Notes under the pieces: generated by a model
The model's database searches: none
What the model was told of the DNA's origin: nothing
What the model saw: only the letters and a program-made list of their open reading frames with translations
Program-made: the position numbers and the translations under genes
Part shown: positions 9,865 to 18,535 of the stretch, piece after piece
How the letters are laid out: every line of letters begins with the position of its first letter
Position numbering within the stretch: the first letter of the stretch is position 1
DNA from: Exiguobacterium sp. Helios
GTDB lineage: Bacteria > Bacillota > Bacilli > Exiguobacteriales > Exiguobacteriaceae
Length of the DNA: 64,000 bases
Assembly: GCF_014524545.1 (NCBI RefSeq)
Contig: NZ_CP053557.1
Location: 2,257,501 to 2,321,500, forward strand
Direction of reading: 5' to 3'

Positions 9865-10738
9865 CTGACTGACTTCCTCCTTCTTCTTTGACGATGTCCC
9901 AAAACGCTTGGACTTGTTTTAATTCAAGCATCGACTCCGTCGATAGAATCCACGTGTCCCGCTTTAAAATTTTTCCCGATGACGTTTTAAGCGGAATCTG
10001 CATCACTTCACTCGCTTCATGAATCGTTGATTCCGGTAAGATGGCAAAACCAATCCCGTGAAGCGCCATCTGTTTACACGTCTCAATCTGGTCAACGACG
10101 AGCGTCCGGGCCGGTGGACTCGAAAAACGGTCCTGCCACCATTCTAAAATCTCCTGATAGTACGTCGAGTCACTTTTAAATTGAATGAAAGGACGTTCTG
10201 TTTTCCGAAGCTGTTCGAGTGACGTCAGTTCACTGTCAACAAGATATAACGGATCCGAGAACAGCCGTTCCTTCACGCCTTTCCAATCAGGATTTCCGCG
10301 GATGATACCAATATGAAAATGCTCTTCCAGCATATGGCGCATCATCTCACTTGACCACCCTGTGACCAATTGGACACGGACATGCGGATAACGTTCGACA
10401 AACCGTTTCAGGACACGGGGAAGCCAATATTGTCCCATAATGGACGCGACAGCAATCCGAAGTGTACCGTAAACAGCCCCCTCTTCCGCCGTCAATTCAC
10501 TTTTAAGCTCCAGTTCTTTTCGGTTCATTTCTTTGGCGAGTCCGATGACTTTTTCACCTTGCGGGGTGATACTCAGTCCACGTGATGAACGAATGAACAG
10601 CTTTGTTGCCCAGCGCCGCTCGATTGCGACCAGACGCTGGCTGAGAGCAGGTTGCGAGACAAAAAGACGTTCTGCGGCCCGTCTCATGTTCAATTCTTCT
10701 GATAACGTAATCAACATTTCCATTTCCGACACTTGCAA
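9848..10738 (-). CDS. LysR family transcriptional regulator
   Basis: 296 residues. An N-terminal winged helix-turn-helix (SEEL-NMRRAAERLFVSQPALSQ, residues 12-35) is followed by a substrate-binding domain with the usual IAVASIMGQYWLPRVLKRF strand-helix start. It is upstream of and overlaps dapL. Together with dapL this resembles the B. subtilis ykuM (ccpE) neighbourhood, where the regulator controls citrate metabolism; the effector and targets of this protein are not evident. It is transcribed away from bdbC with a 65-base divergent gap. Confidence 0.82.
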   Translation of the reverse strand: MQVSEMEMLITLSEELNMRRAAERLFVSQPALSQRLVAIERRWATKLFIRSSRGLSITPQGEKVIGLAKEMNRKELELKSELTAEEGAVYGTLRIAVASIMGQYWLPRVLKRFVERYPHVRVQLVTGWSSEMMRHMLEEHFHIGIIRGNPDWKGVKERLFSDPLYLVDSELTSLEQLRKTERPFIQFKSDSTYYQEILEWWQDRFSSPPARTLVVDQIETCKQMALHGIGFAILPESTIHEASEVMQIPLKTSSGKILKRDTWILSTESMLELKQVQAFWDIVKEEGGSQSDGIRN

Positions 10739-10803
10739 TGTATGATTCGACTCCTCATGATATAAGATGGCATTAGTTTAACACGTTAGAGAGGAAGGTA
10801 CAT

Positions 10804-11196
10804 ATGTCACGCTATCATTTTATGTTGATCGTCTCAACGGTCGCGACTTTAGGCAGTTTGTATTTCAGTGAGATTCGCGGATTCATTCCTTGTCCGTTGT
10901 GCTGGTGGCAACGTCTGTTCATGTATACGACCGCCATTTATTTGCTTGTATCCTTATTCCGTAATCGCCCGGTCGATGGATTTTTTCTTCGATTATATAC
11001 GTTACTCGGATTTGCGGTCGCAGCCTATCACGTCATACTCGAACGCTTACCGGACGGAGAAGCACTCTGCACGAACGGTTGCCTCATCAAGTGGGTCAAT
11101 TATTTTGGTTTCCTGACGATTCCGATGATGAGTTTGATTGCTTTTACGATTTTGATTGCTCTTGCCTTTTATCCGAAACAAAAAAACGCTCAATGA
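10804..11196 (+). CDS. bdbC: Disulfide bond formation protein BdbC (DsbB family)
   Basis: 130 residues with four membrane helices. The quinone-reducing Cys pair CPLC is at residues 30-33 followed by WWQR, and the second periplasmic-side pair is C89/C93 (CTNGC). BdbC reoxidises an extracytoplasmic thiol oxidase (BdbD) and passes electrons to menaquinone. No bdbD is adjacent. The last three codons lie in a terminator palindrome and overlap the convergent FAD oxidoreductase gene by 7 bases. Confidence 0.92.
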   Translation: MSRYHFMLIVSTVATLGSLYFSEIRGFIPCPLCWWQRLFMYTTAIYLLVSLFRNRPVDGFFLRLYTLLGFAVAAYHVILERLPDGEALCTNGCLIKWVNYFGFLTIPMMSLIAFTILIALAFYPKQKNAQ

Positions 11197-11207
11197 GCGT
11201 TTTTTTG
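11179..11207. terminator. Bidirectional terminator containing both convergent stop codons
   Basis: Palindrome CGCTCAATGAGCG (11186-11198) is flanked by six A on the left and seven T on the right, so it works as an intrinsic terminator in both directions. The bdbC stop (11194-11196) and the stop of the opposite gene (11190-11192) both fall inside the hairpin. Confidence 0.88.
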
Positions 11208-12485
11208 TTGCCATTCCGCTGCTACGTTCAACGCGCTCGAGAAAGACAATTCCGATAACTGCCCTTCTCCTTCACACCAATCCCCGACAAAAGCCATCGT
11301 CTCCTTATGTCCATCCTGCATAAAATTAGGGAGGGGAGTTTGCCCCATCTTCCATTTGATTTCTTGAACGATCGCCCGCTTCATTGTCCGTTCGACGACC
11401 AGACGTTCCTGCCATTGCGGATAATGCTGATCGAGAAGCCGGTGAATCTGTTTGACCTTTTCCGCTAAATAATCTGGATTTCCGACTTCCTGATGCGCAA
11501 GATAGGCGACGACTTGTAAGACCTGACCGTTTTCCGGTGCGATACTCGGATCGTAATGAGATAAATCGGTGACGAACAGTTGATGGGTACGGTCGTAAAC
11601 GTATGAAAACGGTGTTTTGAGATATGGACTGATTCCGACATCGTACACAAGAACTTCTACCGGTTCATATTGGGCAAAAGGTTCGATAAAGGATTGGACG
11701 GTGGCAGGTAAGGCGAGCTTTCGCATATCACGGGGCGGAAGCGCCAAGACAACCCGGTCAACAGTCCATTCCGTTTTTTTCCGGTCACGTAACCGGTATC
11801 CTTGTTCCTTTTCTTCAATCGCTGTAATTTTAGTTTTCCGGTGAATCGTCCCTCCCTGTTCTTGCAGGACACGTTCCAATTCATCAATTAGGACTTGCCA
11901 TCCGCCGGCGATATACGAAACCGGTTTTCGTGTCCGAAAAAGTTTCCGGTAATAGTCAAAATAGACGACTGACGGAATGTTTTCAGGTTCGGTCGTAAAA
12001 AAATTACTGGACGCTAAATCAAGCATCAAGCGTGACACGTCTTCTTCGACTTTTTCTTGCACCAGCCATTGACCAATTGACAACTCTGGCACTCCTTTTT
12101 CAAGACGGAGAACTGTTTTCACAACTTCCCATGTAAAACGAAGTTTATCCGTTCCGCCAATCACTTCTGTCTTCAAGAGACCAATCGCATTAGCCGGAGC
12201 AGCAGTTAAGTGGCCGGAAAATTCATATTTTGCTTTCGTCGAAGAAAAGTCCAGCCAGGTAATCTCTAATTTCAAGCTTTTAATGATCGTCTTTAACACG
12301 GAATGATCCCGCCCATACACTGCATGCGCCCCGTAGTTAAACGTATACCCTTTGATGATTTGTGAGGTCGCTCTTCCGCCTAACATCGCTGCATCATATA
12401 GCTGAACACGTTTTCCTTGTTTGGCAAGCAAGGCTGCGGCTGATAATCCCGCTAGTCCACCACCAACGACTGCAATTGATTCCAT
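11190..12485 (-). CDS. FAD-dependent oxidoreductase (amine oxidase / phytoene desaturase-like)
   Basis: 431 residues. It begins with a dinucleotide-binding motif VGGGLAGLSAAALLAKQGKRV, then GGRA near 37, the arrangement of the flavin amine oxidase and carotenoid desaturase superfamily. The C-terminal FAD-binding segment FVGDWCEGEGQLSELSFSSAL is also present. The substrate is unknown; carotenoid desaturases are longer (about 490) and no crt genes adjoin it. It is monocistronic and convergent with bdbC. A cytosolic or membrane-associated flavoenzyme is inferred. Confidence 0.75.
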   Translation of the reverse strand: MESIAVVGGGLAGLSAAALLAKQGKRVQLYDAAMLGGRATSQIIKGYTFNYGAHAVYGRDHSVLKTIIKSLKLEITWLDFSSTKAKYEFSGHLTAAPANAIGLLKTEVIGGTDKLRFTWEVVKTVLRLEKGVPELSIGQWLVQEKVEEDVSRLMLDLASSNFFTTEPENIPSVVYFDYYRKLFRTRKPVSYIAGGWQVLIDELERVLQEQGGTIHRKTKITAIEEKEQGYRLRDRKKTEWTVDRVVLALPPRDMRKLALPATVQSFIEPFAQYEPVEVLVYDVGISPYLKTPFSYVYDRTHQLFVTDLSHYDPSIAPENGQVLQVVAYLAHQEVGNPDYLAEKVKQIHRLLDQHYPQWQERLVVERTMKRAIVQEIKWKMGQTPLPNFMQDGHKETMAFVGDWCEGEGQLSELSFSSALNVAAEWQQKNAH

Positions 12486-12548
12486 GTCTTTACCTCCCGT
12501 CCGACTCTCTTATTGATGTGTTTTGAGTCTTTTCCCGATTTTCAGACG

Positions 12549-12580
12549 AAAAAAACGACAGCTGTTTCAGCTGTCGTCTG
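12549..12580 (-). terminator. Terminator of nadE
   Basis: Perfect stem ACGACAGCTG / CAGCTGTCGT with a 3-base loop; on the minus strand it is followed by a T run. It lies between nadE and the start of the FAD oxidoreductase gene. Confidence 0.85.
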
Positions 12581-12597
12581 CAATGGATTACTATTAC

Positions 12598-13413
12598 TCA
12601 TTTCCACCAAGTATCCAGTGGCGAGACCGGCATATGGTGTTTATGTCCCACTCGTTTGTACTGACCTTCCAGCTTAGCCTGGCTTTCACTGGAAATCGTT
12701 TTACCTTCTAAATAATCATCAATTTCATTGTATGTCATGCCCAGCGCTTGTTCATCAGGCAACCCCGGCTGATTGTCTTCTAAGTCGGCTGTCGGAACTT
12801 TTTCAATCAATCCTTCAGGTGCCTGTAATTCACGGAGTAACTGTTTTCCTTGGCGCTTGTTCAGTCCGGTCAATGGTGTTAAATCACATGCTCCATCCCC
12901 GTGTTTCGTATAAAAACCGGTTACGAATTCTGCTGCATGATCTGTTCCGACGACTAAACAGCCGTAATGAGCCGCTATATCATATTGCACCTTCATTCGT
13001 TCCCGTGCTTTTGTATTTCCTTTGCTAAAATCAGACAAAACGCCTCCCGTTGCCTGTTCAAAAGAAGCCATGGAAGCAGCAACGGCCGGCTTGATATCGA
13101 CTCGCAACGCATGATCCGGACGGATGAATGACAATGCAAGCTGGGCATCCGACTCGTCTTGTTGTTGACCATACGGTAATCGGACGGCGTAAAATTGATA
13201 ATCTCGATTCGTCTCACTGCGTAACTCTTCAACAGCGAGTTGACAGAGGCGACCCGCTAATGAGGAGTCCTGTCCTCCTGAAATACCAAGAACAAGTCCT
13301 TTTGCCCCTGTATGCACAAGATACTCTTTTAAAAATTGAACGCGTTGTTTAATTTCTTCTTCAGCAACGATGACCGGCTTGACCCCCGTCACTTGAATGA
13401 TTTCCTGTTGCAT
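12598..13413 (-). CDS. nadE: NAD synthetase, ammonia-dependent
   Basis: 271 residues, the size of the stand-alone ammonia-dependent enzyme without a glutaminase domain. The PP-loop SGGQDSS is at residues 45-51, and the dinucleotide-binding [22 protein letters not shown] stretch is near 158-179. It adenylates deamido-NAD and amidates it to NAD+, the last step of NAD synthesis. GAAGGAG precedes the ATG. A strong terminator follows. Confidence 0.95.
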   Translation of the reverse strand: MQQEIIQVTGVKPVIVAEEEIKQRVQFLKEYLVHTGAKGLVLGISGGQDSSLAGRLCQLAVEELRSETNRDYQFYAVRLPYGQQQDESDAQLALSFIRPDHALRVDIKPAVAASMASFEQATGGVLSDFSKGNTKARERMKVQYDIAAHYGCLVVGTDHAAEFVTGFYTKHGDGACDLTPLTGLNKRQGKQLLRELQAPEGLIEKVPTADLEDNQPGLPDEQALGMTYNEIDDYLEGKTISSESQAKLEGQYKRVGHKHHMPVSPLDTWWK

Positions 13414-13450
13414 GAAACCGTCACACTCCTTCAGCTTTTTTTATACTTGC

Positions 13451-13915
13451 CTAGTTCGAGATTTCATTTTGCGCTTTCCTGTTGGAAATCGCATCTCCCT
13501 TTACTTGACGGATGGTCATCGCCTCGACTTGCGTCGGATGACTGGAATCCGGAAGCTCAATTCTTACTTCGTAACGTTTTGTCTCCAACCCTTTGAAGCG
13601 CTCTTGTTCAATCGCTTGCGTAAACACCTGCTCTTGCGAAAAAGTATAGAGCACTTTTTGATCCGCATCCTTGATTTTTAATTCAAATCGCTGGGATGTC
13701 GGGAATGTCAGGGTCACCGCTTGTTCATTCGGATTTTTTAATTGGACGACAGCTAAGACGACGTTTGGTTCTAATTGTTTTCCGGACACCTTGATTTCAA
13801 TCGGTTGTTCCGTGGCATCGCCTTGTGTCGTCGCTTTCTTTTGTTCTTGCTGGTTACATCCAGCCAACATCAAGGTCAGTACGCATAAACAGGATAACCG
13901 GATAATCCATTTCAA
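13451..13915 (-). CDS. Lipoprotein with a BsuPI-type domain
   Basis: 154 residues from a TTG start. The Shine-Dalgarno GAGGGGG lies 7 bases before TTG; a longer GTG frame would place the signal peptide 13 residues inside and is rejected. KWIIRLSCLCVLTLMLAGC is a lipoprotein signal with lipobox LAGC, so the Cys is lipidated and the protein anchored outside the membrane. The body (LKNPNEQAVTLTFPTSQRFELKIKD, then VLYTFSQEQVFTQ) matches the fold of the intracellular proteinase inhibitor BsuPI. Its target is unknown. nadE lies 37 bases downstream. Confidence 0.75.
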   Translation of the reverse strand: MKWIIRLSCLCVLTLMLAGCNQQEQKKATTQGDATEQPIEIKVSGKQLEPNVVLAVVQLKNPNEQAVTLTFPTSQRFELKIKDADQKVLYTFSQEQVFTQAIEQERFKGLETKRYEVRIELPDSSHPTQVEAMTIRQVKGDAISNRKAQNEISN

Positions 13916-13954
13916 AACAATGCCCCCTCTCTTCTCTCTTCTCAATTTTAGCAC

Positions 13955-13997
13955 AAAAAAGAGGCAGGATAAGGTTCTCCCCCATCCTGCCTCTTTG
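13955..13997 (-). terminator. Terminator of the 70-residue gene
   Basis: Perfect 10-bp stem GAGGCAGGAT / ATCCTGCCTC; on the minus strand it is followed by TTTTTT. It separates the small gene from the lipoprotein gene. Confidence 0.85.
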
Positions 13998-14006
13998 ATT
14001 CATCAA

Positions 14007-14219
14007 TTAAGCAACCGGAATGGCTACTGTCATTTTTGATGTAGAAAACAATTGTTCAATCCCCGTCACAAACAATTCATCGCAAATGGCATCCGTTGCC
14101 GTTGCCGGTGCCACAAGTGTAATTGTCCGGCTGTCCATTGTTTCAATCGTTACGAATACACCCGAAGCCGTACGTTCTTTGTATCCTACTGCTAGATTTG
14201 TTTCAGCAAAAAGTATCAT
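14007..14219 (-). CDS. Hypothetical protein of 70 residues
   Basis: Begins MILFAETNLAVGYKERTASG and continues with a strand-rich sequence and a helix TDAICDELFVTGIEQLF. AAAGGAG stands 9 bases before ATG and a strong terminator follows, so it is a real single-gene unit. It has the size and layout of small Firmicute families such as DUF1659 or DUF2922, but I cannot assign it to either with confidence. It has no signal peptide or membrane segment. Confidence 0.65.
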   Translation of the reverse strand: MILFAETNLAVGYKERTASGVFVTIETMDSRTITLVAPATATDAICDELFVTGIEQLFSTSKMTVAIPVA

Positions 14220-14576
14220 GTCCCCGAATCTCCTTTGTTATGTCAGATGTCAGTCAAACCAGAATAGCTGGTTGAAATCGAATCAGTTATTGTGATTTCA
14301 CTTTATCAAAACAGGAAAAACATCGGAAAATTCCCGTTCGACATTTCGTGTCAAAACTTTATTCCAAAAAATACAACCATTTATTGGAATGTTAAAATAG
14401 TTGGGTTATACACCTTTAAAATGGTGATTTATAACGACATTTCAATTCCATTTCAAAACCATTACAAAATATTTTTCATATTTTTCCATATCTATTCGTT
14501 AGAAGGTAAAATATACCTAGACATCTTAATTGTTATTTTGTCGAATGGTTCTTCATACACTGCTTTTTTGAGGTTC
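14220..14576. other. Non-coding AT-rich gap of 357 bases
   Basis: Contains an inverted repeat AACCAG-N5-CTGGTT (14257-14273), 38-54 bases upstream of the small gene, and a weak hairpin near 14405-14440 with arms GTTATA and TATAAC. An open frame of 96 codons runs through it on the plus strand but has no ribosome-binding site and poor codon content. Promoters of the 14219 gene must lie here. Nothing else is recognised. Confidence 0.5.
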
Positions 14577-15668
14577 TTATGAACTCTCACCCGTCATTCG
14601 ATTCATTTGTTGCCAAACCGTACCTAGTGCTTCTTCCCCACTTTCGATTCGTGCCAATGCCAGTTCCGCTTGAAGCGCGACTTCATATTCCTTATCTTGC
14701 ACGGCTTCCTTTAACCGTGGAATCGATTGTTCCGTTCCGACATCAAATAAAAAGCGGGCAGCCCGCCAACGGACCAGTTTATTTTTATCCGTCAACGCTT
14801 CAATCATCATCACTTCCGCCTCCGGCAAGGCCCAGTCGGAAATCGTATCTCCGGCCGTTCGCCGTACACTGCTTGACGGGTCGTGTAGCGCATTTGTTAT
14901 ATAATCCAGCAGCTCTAATCGGTTATCTTCAAACATTCCGAGTTTGACTACAGCCTGTCTTCTGATCTGCATCTTTTCATCTTGAAGCATCTTGGCGTAT
15001 GCCGGGACCCAGTTCAATTCAATCGGTAATTCATCTAGAGCTGCAAAACGCTGTTTCCAATCTGACGACGTTAACGCCTGTCCGTCAAATGTGACTTCTT
15101 CCCCTGAAGCAATAGTCTTTAAGCGATCAATCCGCTCTGCTGGATACGCGACTTCGATTTCTTGAGCTACTTCTGCCAAACTTTCATCTAAATCCCCGTA
15201 ACGCGGTGCCTGTTCGACCCAGCGGCGGTCACTGATGACATTCTTCACATAAGGTTGAACGAATAGCGCAGCTTCCCGGAACCGGTCGGGTAATCCGCGG
15301 CGTTTTTCTTCTAGTCCTTTGACTCCTTTTAGTTGCATCGGTACACCTAAAATAAATTGAATGAACAGATGAACAGGCTCAAATGCCTCATCCGTCTCAT
15401 GTTGTTCGACATCGCTGAGTACTTCGCCAAAGGACCGGCGAATCTCGATGACTAGCGTACGCCAATCATATTTTGGAAACCGTTCAACGGCTAAAAAGTC
15501 ACTCACTTGATAAACCGACTTAATGCCTGGAATCTCCAGTAATTTTGCTACATGATCCGGTGCACCAAATGCATGTTCAAACGTTTGTCCCTTTTCCGAA
15601 AACGTTTCATCAACGATGACCTTCATATTATTTGGACTTGGTGTTGGTTCAATTGCTATAATTTTCAT
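14577..15668 (-). CDS. CvfC/YpgR-like protein: Nfu N-terminal domain plus HEAT repeats
   Basis: 363 residues. Residues 1-85 (EPTPSPNNMKVIVDETFSEKG... VSDFLAVERFPKYDW) form an Nfu/NifU N-terminal scaffold-like domain without the iron-sulfur CxxC domain. The C-terminal half from about 195 has repeated helix pairs (VKLGMFEDNRLELLDYI, PSSSVRRTAGDTISDWALP, KLVRWRAARFLFDVG), typical of HEAT repeats. The combination matches the conserved virulence factor C family (B. subtilis YpgR, S. aureus CvfC), which affects virulence gene expression by an unclear route. Monocistronic. Confidence 0.82.
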   Translation of the reverse strand: MKIIAIEPTPSPNNMKVIVDETFSEKGQTFEHAFGAPDHVAKLLEIPGIKSVYQVSDFLAVERFPKYDWRTLVIEIRRSFGEVLSDVEQHETDEAFEPVHLFIQFILGVPMQLKGVKGLEEKRRGLPDRFREAALFVQPYVKNVISDRRWVEQAPRYGDLDESLAEVAQEIEVAYPAERIDRLKTIASGEEVTFDGQALTSSDWKQRFAALDELPIELNWVPAYAKMLQDEKMQIRRQAVVKLGMFEDNRLELLDYITNALHDPSSSVRRTAGDTISDWALPEAEVMMIEALTDKNKLVRWRAARFLFDVGTEQSIPRLKEAVQDKEYEVALQAELALARIESGEEALGTVWQQMNRMTGESS

Positions 15669-15765
15669 CTTAATCCCTCCCCTTTCATCATTCAGAAATT
15701 CAATTAAAAATGCAACGCATACGCTTTTGTATCTTTTTTCAACCGGTTACGTAAAAGAAGCAAGA

Positions 15766-15790
15766 AAGCGCCCACCGTGTGGTGAACGCT
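15766..15790 (-). terminator. Probable terminator after the alpha/beta hydrolase gene
   Basis: Imperfect stem AGCG..CACC / GGTG..CGCT, followed on the minus strand by a T-rich but interrupted tract. Weaker than the other terminators in the window. Confidence 0.45.
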
Positions 15791-15807
15791 GATCAGACAG
15801 ATTGCCC

Positions 15808-16533
15808 TCAAGACTTCTCCTCTGAGAACACTTCTTCTAAAATTTCACAAAATGCATCCGGTGTCTCAAGCATCCCCATATGACTGCTGTCCGTCGAACG
15901 TTTTATAATCCGTTCGTTTTGAGGCGCAAATGCACTCGCTTCCGAAATTAAAGGATCCTTCGTTCCGTGGATGATCACTCCTGGAACATCCGTTCGACTT
16001 AAGACGGCTGTCAAATCTCTACGGTCACGCATCGCTGTCAGCGCCCGTATTGCCCCTTCGACAGTCATCATATAACCGATTTCCTTCGCTTCAGAGACGA
16101 TCATCACATCAGTACCTTCAGCGAATAGGCCGGGAACTAACCCGTCAACAAATTCCCGTACACCGATTTCTTGGACTCGGCTGATGTTTTGATTTCTTTT
16201 TTGTTTGGCTTCGTCCGTATCTGCTTTAGCCGTTGAATAGACAAGACCAAATCCATTGATTTTTTCCGAATACATCTCGACAATCGAGGAGACGATATAA
16301 CCGCCAAACGAATGTCCAATCAGAATCGGCCGTTCAATCCCTCTTCGTTCCAAGTCCTCCATCACCCATGAGGCAAATTCTTCAATCGTCTCCGGACCGA
16401 CTGATTGTCCTTCATGACCAGGCAGAGCCAGCACGAGTACATCAAACGACAGACGCAGTTTCGCTTCAACCCGATTAAAATAATCCGTTCCTCCGGCAAA
16501 TCCATGTAGTAACACAAGTGATTGTTTCGACAT
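15808..16533 (-). CDS. Alpha/beta hydrolase
   Basis: 241 residues. The oxyanion-hole motif LLHGFAGG is near residue 6, the nucleophile elbow GHSFGG near 87, the acid Asp in IIHGTKDPL near 203 and the catalytic His in SSHMG near 225, so a full triad is present. The substrate is unknown; the MenH and esterase-like families are possible. It starts 8 bases after the acetyltransferase stop, whose last codons (tgg aaa gga) supply its ribosome-binding site. An earlier in-frame ATG at 16554 lacks a good site. Confidence 0.8.
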   Translation of the reverse strand: MSKQSLVLLHGFAGGTDYFNRVEAKLRLSFDVLVLALPGHEGQSVGPETIEEFASWVMEDLERRGIERPILIGHSFGGYIVSSIVEMYSEKINGFGLVYSTAKADTDEAKQKRNQNISRVQEIGVREFVDGLVPGLFAEGTDVMIVSEAKEIGYMMTVEGAIRALTAMRDRRDLTAVLSRTDVPGVIIHGTKDPLISEASAFAPQNERIIKRSTDSSHMGMLETPDAFCEILEEVFSEEKS

Positions 16534-16541
16534 TCGACTAG

Positions 16542-17105
16542 TCATCCTTTCCATTCCGATGCAAGCATTCGGTAGATCGTTAAATCCATAAATCGTCCAT
16601 GACTGTACGCATAATCTTCAAGTAATCCTTCTGCTTGAAAACCAAGTTTCTGAACCAGTGCATTGGACGCGATATTTTCAGGTGCAACGAGTGCACTGAT
16701 TCGGTGCAGCGCGAAGTCTTCAAATCCGTGTGTCAAGACTGCCCGTGCTGCTTCCGAGGCCACTCCCTGTTGCCAATAGTCTTGGCTGACTTCAAATCCG
16801 ATTTCTGCCCGGTGATACTGGGTCAACCAATTATGAAATCCAATCGTTCCAATCAGTTGATTCGTTTGTTGGTCGGCAATCGCCCATCGAATCGCTTTCC
16901 CTTGGGTGAATTGTTCTTTGAAGTAACTGATGACATTTTTTGCTTCATACACCGTGACCAGCGGATCTGATCCGTAATAATACATGACCTCATCATCCGA
17001 TAAAATCTTAAATAGATCTCGTGCATCTTTGTTTTCCAGTTCTCTCAAGATGAAGCGTTCTGTTTTTAGTTCCGGGAATGGTTTTCTTAACCCCCACATG
17101 CCCAA
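16542..17105 (-). CDS. GNAT acetyltransferase, RimJ/RimL type
   Basis: 187 residues. The N-terminal LKTERFILRELENKDARDLFKILSD and the acetyl-CoA-binding stretch VSQDYWQQGVASEAARAVLTHGF place it in the RimJ/RimL GNAT branch. ALVAPENIASNALVQKLGFQ is the typical C-terminal motif. The branch acetylates ribosomal protein N-termini or small amines; the acceptor here is unknown. It is the first gene of a pair with the alpha/beta hydrolase. Confidence 0.83.
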   Translation of the reverse strand: MGMWGLRKPFPELKTERFILRELENKDARDLFKILSDDEVMYYYGSDPLVTVYEAKNVISYFKEQFTQGKAIRWAIADQQTNQLIGTIGFHNWLTQYHRAEIGFEVSQDYWQQGVASEAARAVLTHGFEDFALHRISALVAPENIASNALVQKLGFQAEGLLEDYAYSHGRFMDLTIYRMLASEWKG

Positions 17106-17221
17106 TCACCTCTTTTTTATATTATGCCCGTTTTCAGAAGGAAATACCCTTTTCGCTCATTAGAAGTTTTGCTACTATTGAACTTATTCACGTCCTGACC
17201 ACGAAAGGAAGTCGCTCGTTT

Positions 17222-17953
17222 ATGTCCAACTCCCTGCTCTACTTGTATGAAGATGCCGAAAATCATCGTTTGACGATGTCCGGTGTTACTTTTGCGGACT
17301 TTATCACGTCTATTGATTCAAAAAGTGCCCTGCTTGTCTCAGGAGCCGCTTTCAAATCCATCAAATATTCTTCGCGGACCGCCTTTCATTATGTCGAGGC
17401 GCATGAAGTCGAACAATTTGTCCAATCGAATGATGTAGAACGTTTTCCACTGAACGCCATTGATATCCGTTCTTCTCATTCCCTGGATATCCTGACAGAT
17501 GTTGAAATTGCAGAGCTGTTGTTTTTAATGCATATGAAACGCGGAATGCCTAGTCCATTCATGACTTCCGTCGAAAACGAATGGGCCTATTTCAGTGAGC
17601 ATGATGGGACACAGGCAACGGCTTATTTAAAAGATTGGCCCAGTATCGAACAAGTCTTATCCACATTAGTGCAACAAAAAATCCGTCGCGAACTCCGTAT
17701 TCCGACCCTTTCACCTCTTACAGCGGAAATCATCATTAATCTGCGTCAATTGTTACAAAAAGGAATTTTGATCGATTTCACGCATACACGGCAATCGATG
17801 TTCACACGTCAAACGACCATTCCGGTTTATATCGCCGGTCGATACGAAGACATGCATGTTCTGAAAGAAGATCTTGAGACAAAAAAAGAATCGATCATCC
17901 TTCGTGGTGAGTTGATCCATCGTAAAAAAAATTGGAGTTTGGAGTTACGTTGA
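17222..17953 (+). CDS. Hypothetical protein, 243 residues
   Basis: Starts MSNSLLYLYEDAENHRLTMSG after a GAAAGGAAG ribosome-binding site; the open frame extends 48 codons upstream but without a start signal. No signal peptide or membrane segment is seen. The sequence is mixed alpha/beta, and its middle (LTDVEIAELLFLMHMKRGMPSPF) may contact a partner. I do not recognise the family. It is divergent from the acetyltransferase and is followed by about 250 bases before the next gene. Confidence 0.7.
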   Translation: MSNSLLYLYEDAENHRLTMSGVTFADFITSIDSKSALLVSGAAFKSIKYSSRTAFHYVEAHEVEQFVQSNDVERFPLNAIDIRSSHSLDILTDVEIAELLFLMHMKRGMPSPFMTSVENEWAYFSEHDGTQATAYLKDWPSIEQVLSTLVQQKIRRELRIPTLSPLTAEIIINLRQLLQKGILIDFTHTRQSMFTRQTTIPVYIAGRYEDMHVLKEDLETKKESIILRGELIHRKKNWSLELR

Positions 17954-18095
17954 TCCTAATCACTTTTTTTACTTGATAACAGGATAGTTTTCTCATATTT
18001 TTCATACGGTACTTTTTGCTCGTTTTTTGTATAATCCTCTATATGACAATACCATTACTGATTAATCGGAATTTTCACATAAATTAAGACTGGTA

Positions 18096-18118
18096 TCTGG
18101 TCCAGACTTCGTTATAAT
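18096..18118 (+). promoter_or_regulatory. Candidate promoter with a palindrome in the spacer
   Basis: A perfect TATAAT (18113-18118) is preceded by the palindrome TCTGGTCCAGA (18096-18106), which would lie between the -35 and -10 elements of this promoter. Such a position would suit a repressor. The leader to the 18204 gene is about 80 bases. A second TATAAT near 18030 is also possible. The rest of the 17954-18203 gap holds nothing recognisable. Confidence 0.4.
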
Positions 18119-18203
18119 GAGATTAACCTTTTGGAAGTTAGAAGTTGGAACCGCTTTTCTGATGATTTAAATAAGTTTGGATCAACCGAAGGAGGAATTT
18201 AGC

Positions 18204-18497
18204 ATGGATCAGTTAAAAGTGAACGGTATCGGTTCATTCACCAAGTTTGCAACGAACGGAAACATCCTGAAATTGAAGGATGCCACAACAGGCGAACTGA
18301 AAGTATCGTTGAATGAAGCGAGCTCAATGACTATCTCACCTATTGATGAAGAAACAGGATTATTTATTATCCATGGTCAGCAGCAAGAACCACTCGTGGA
18401 ACTGACCCTCCCTCGTCAATCGTGCGAAGTCGTTCACGCTTGGCTCCTCCATAAATTAAGACGACAAAAAAAAGGTCGTTTCATGGCGTCTAGCTAA
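18204..18497 (+). CDS. Hypothetical protein, 97 residues
   Basis: Starts MDQLKVNGIGSFTKFATNG, 7 bases after a perfect AAGGAGG. The first two thirds form short strands with a tail of basic residues (HKLRRQKKGRF). It has no export signal. Family unknown; the strong translation signal and following terminator support a real, perhaps abundant, product. Confidence 0.7.
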   Translation: MDQLKVNGIGSFTKFATNGNILKLKDATTGELKVSLNEASSMTISPIDEETGLFIIHGQQQEPLVELTLPRQSCEVVHAWLLHKLRRQKKGRFMASS

Positions 18498-18535
18498 ACC
18501 ACTTACTCCTTTACTTTATCATTCCTGCAACATCC

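Noticed and set aside
14292-14582. 96-codon open frame in an AT-rich gap
   Set aside because: No Shine-Dalgarno, composition Phe/Ile/Asn/Tyr as expected from AT-rich non-coding DNA, and it runs into the cvfC-like gene end.
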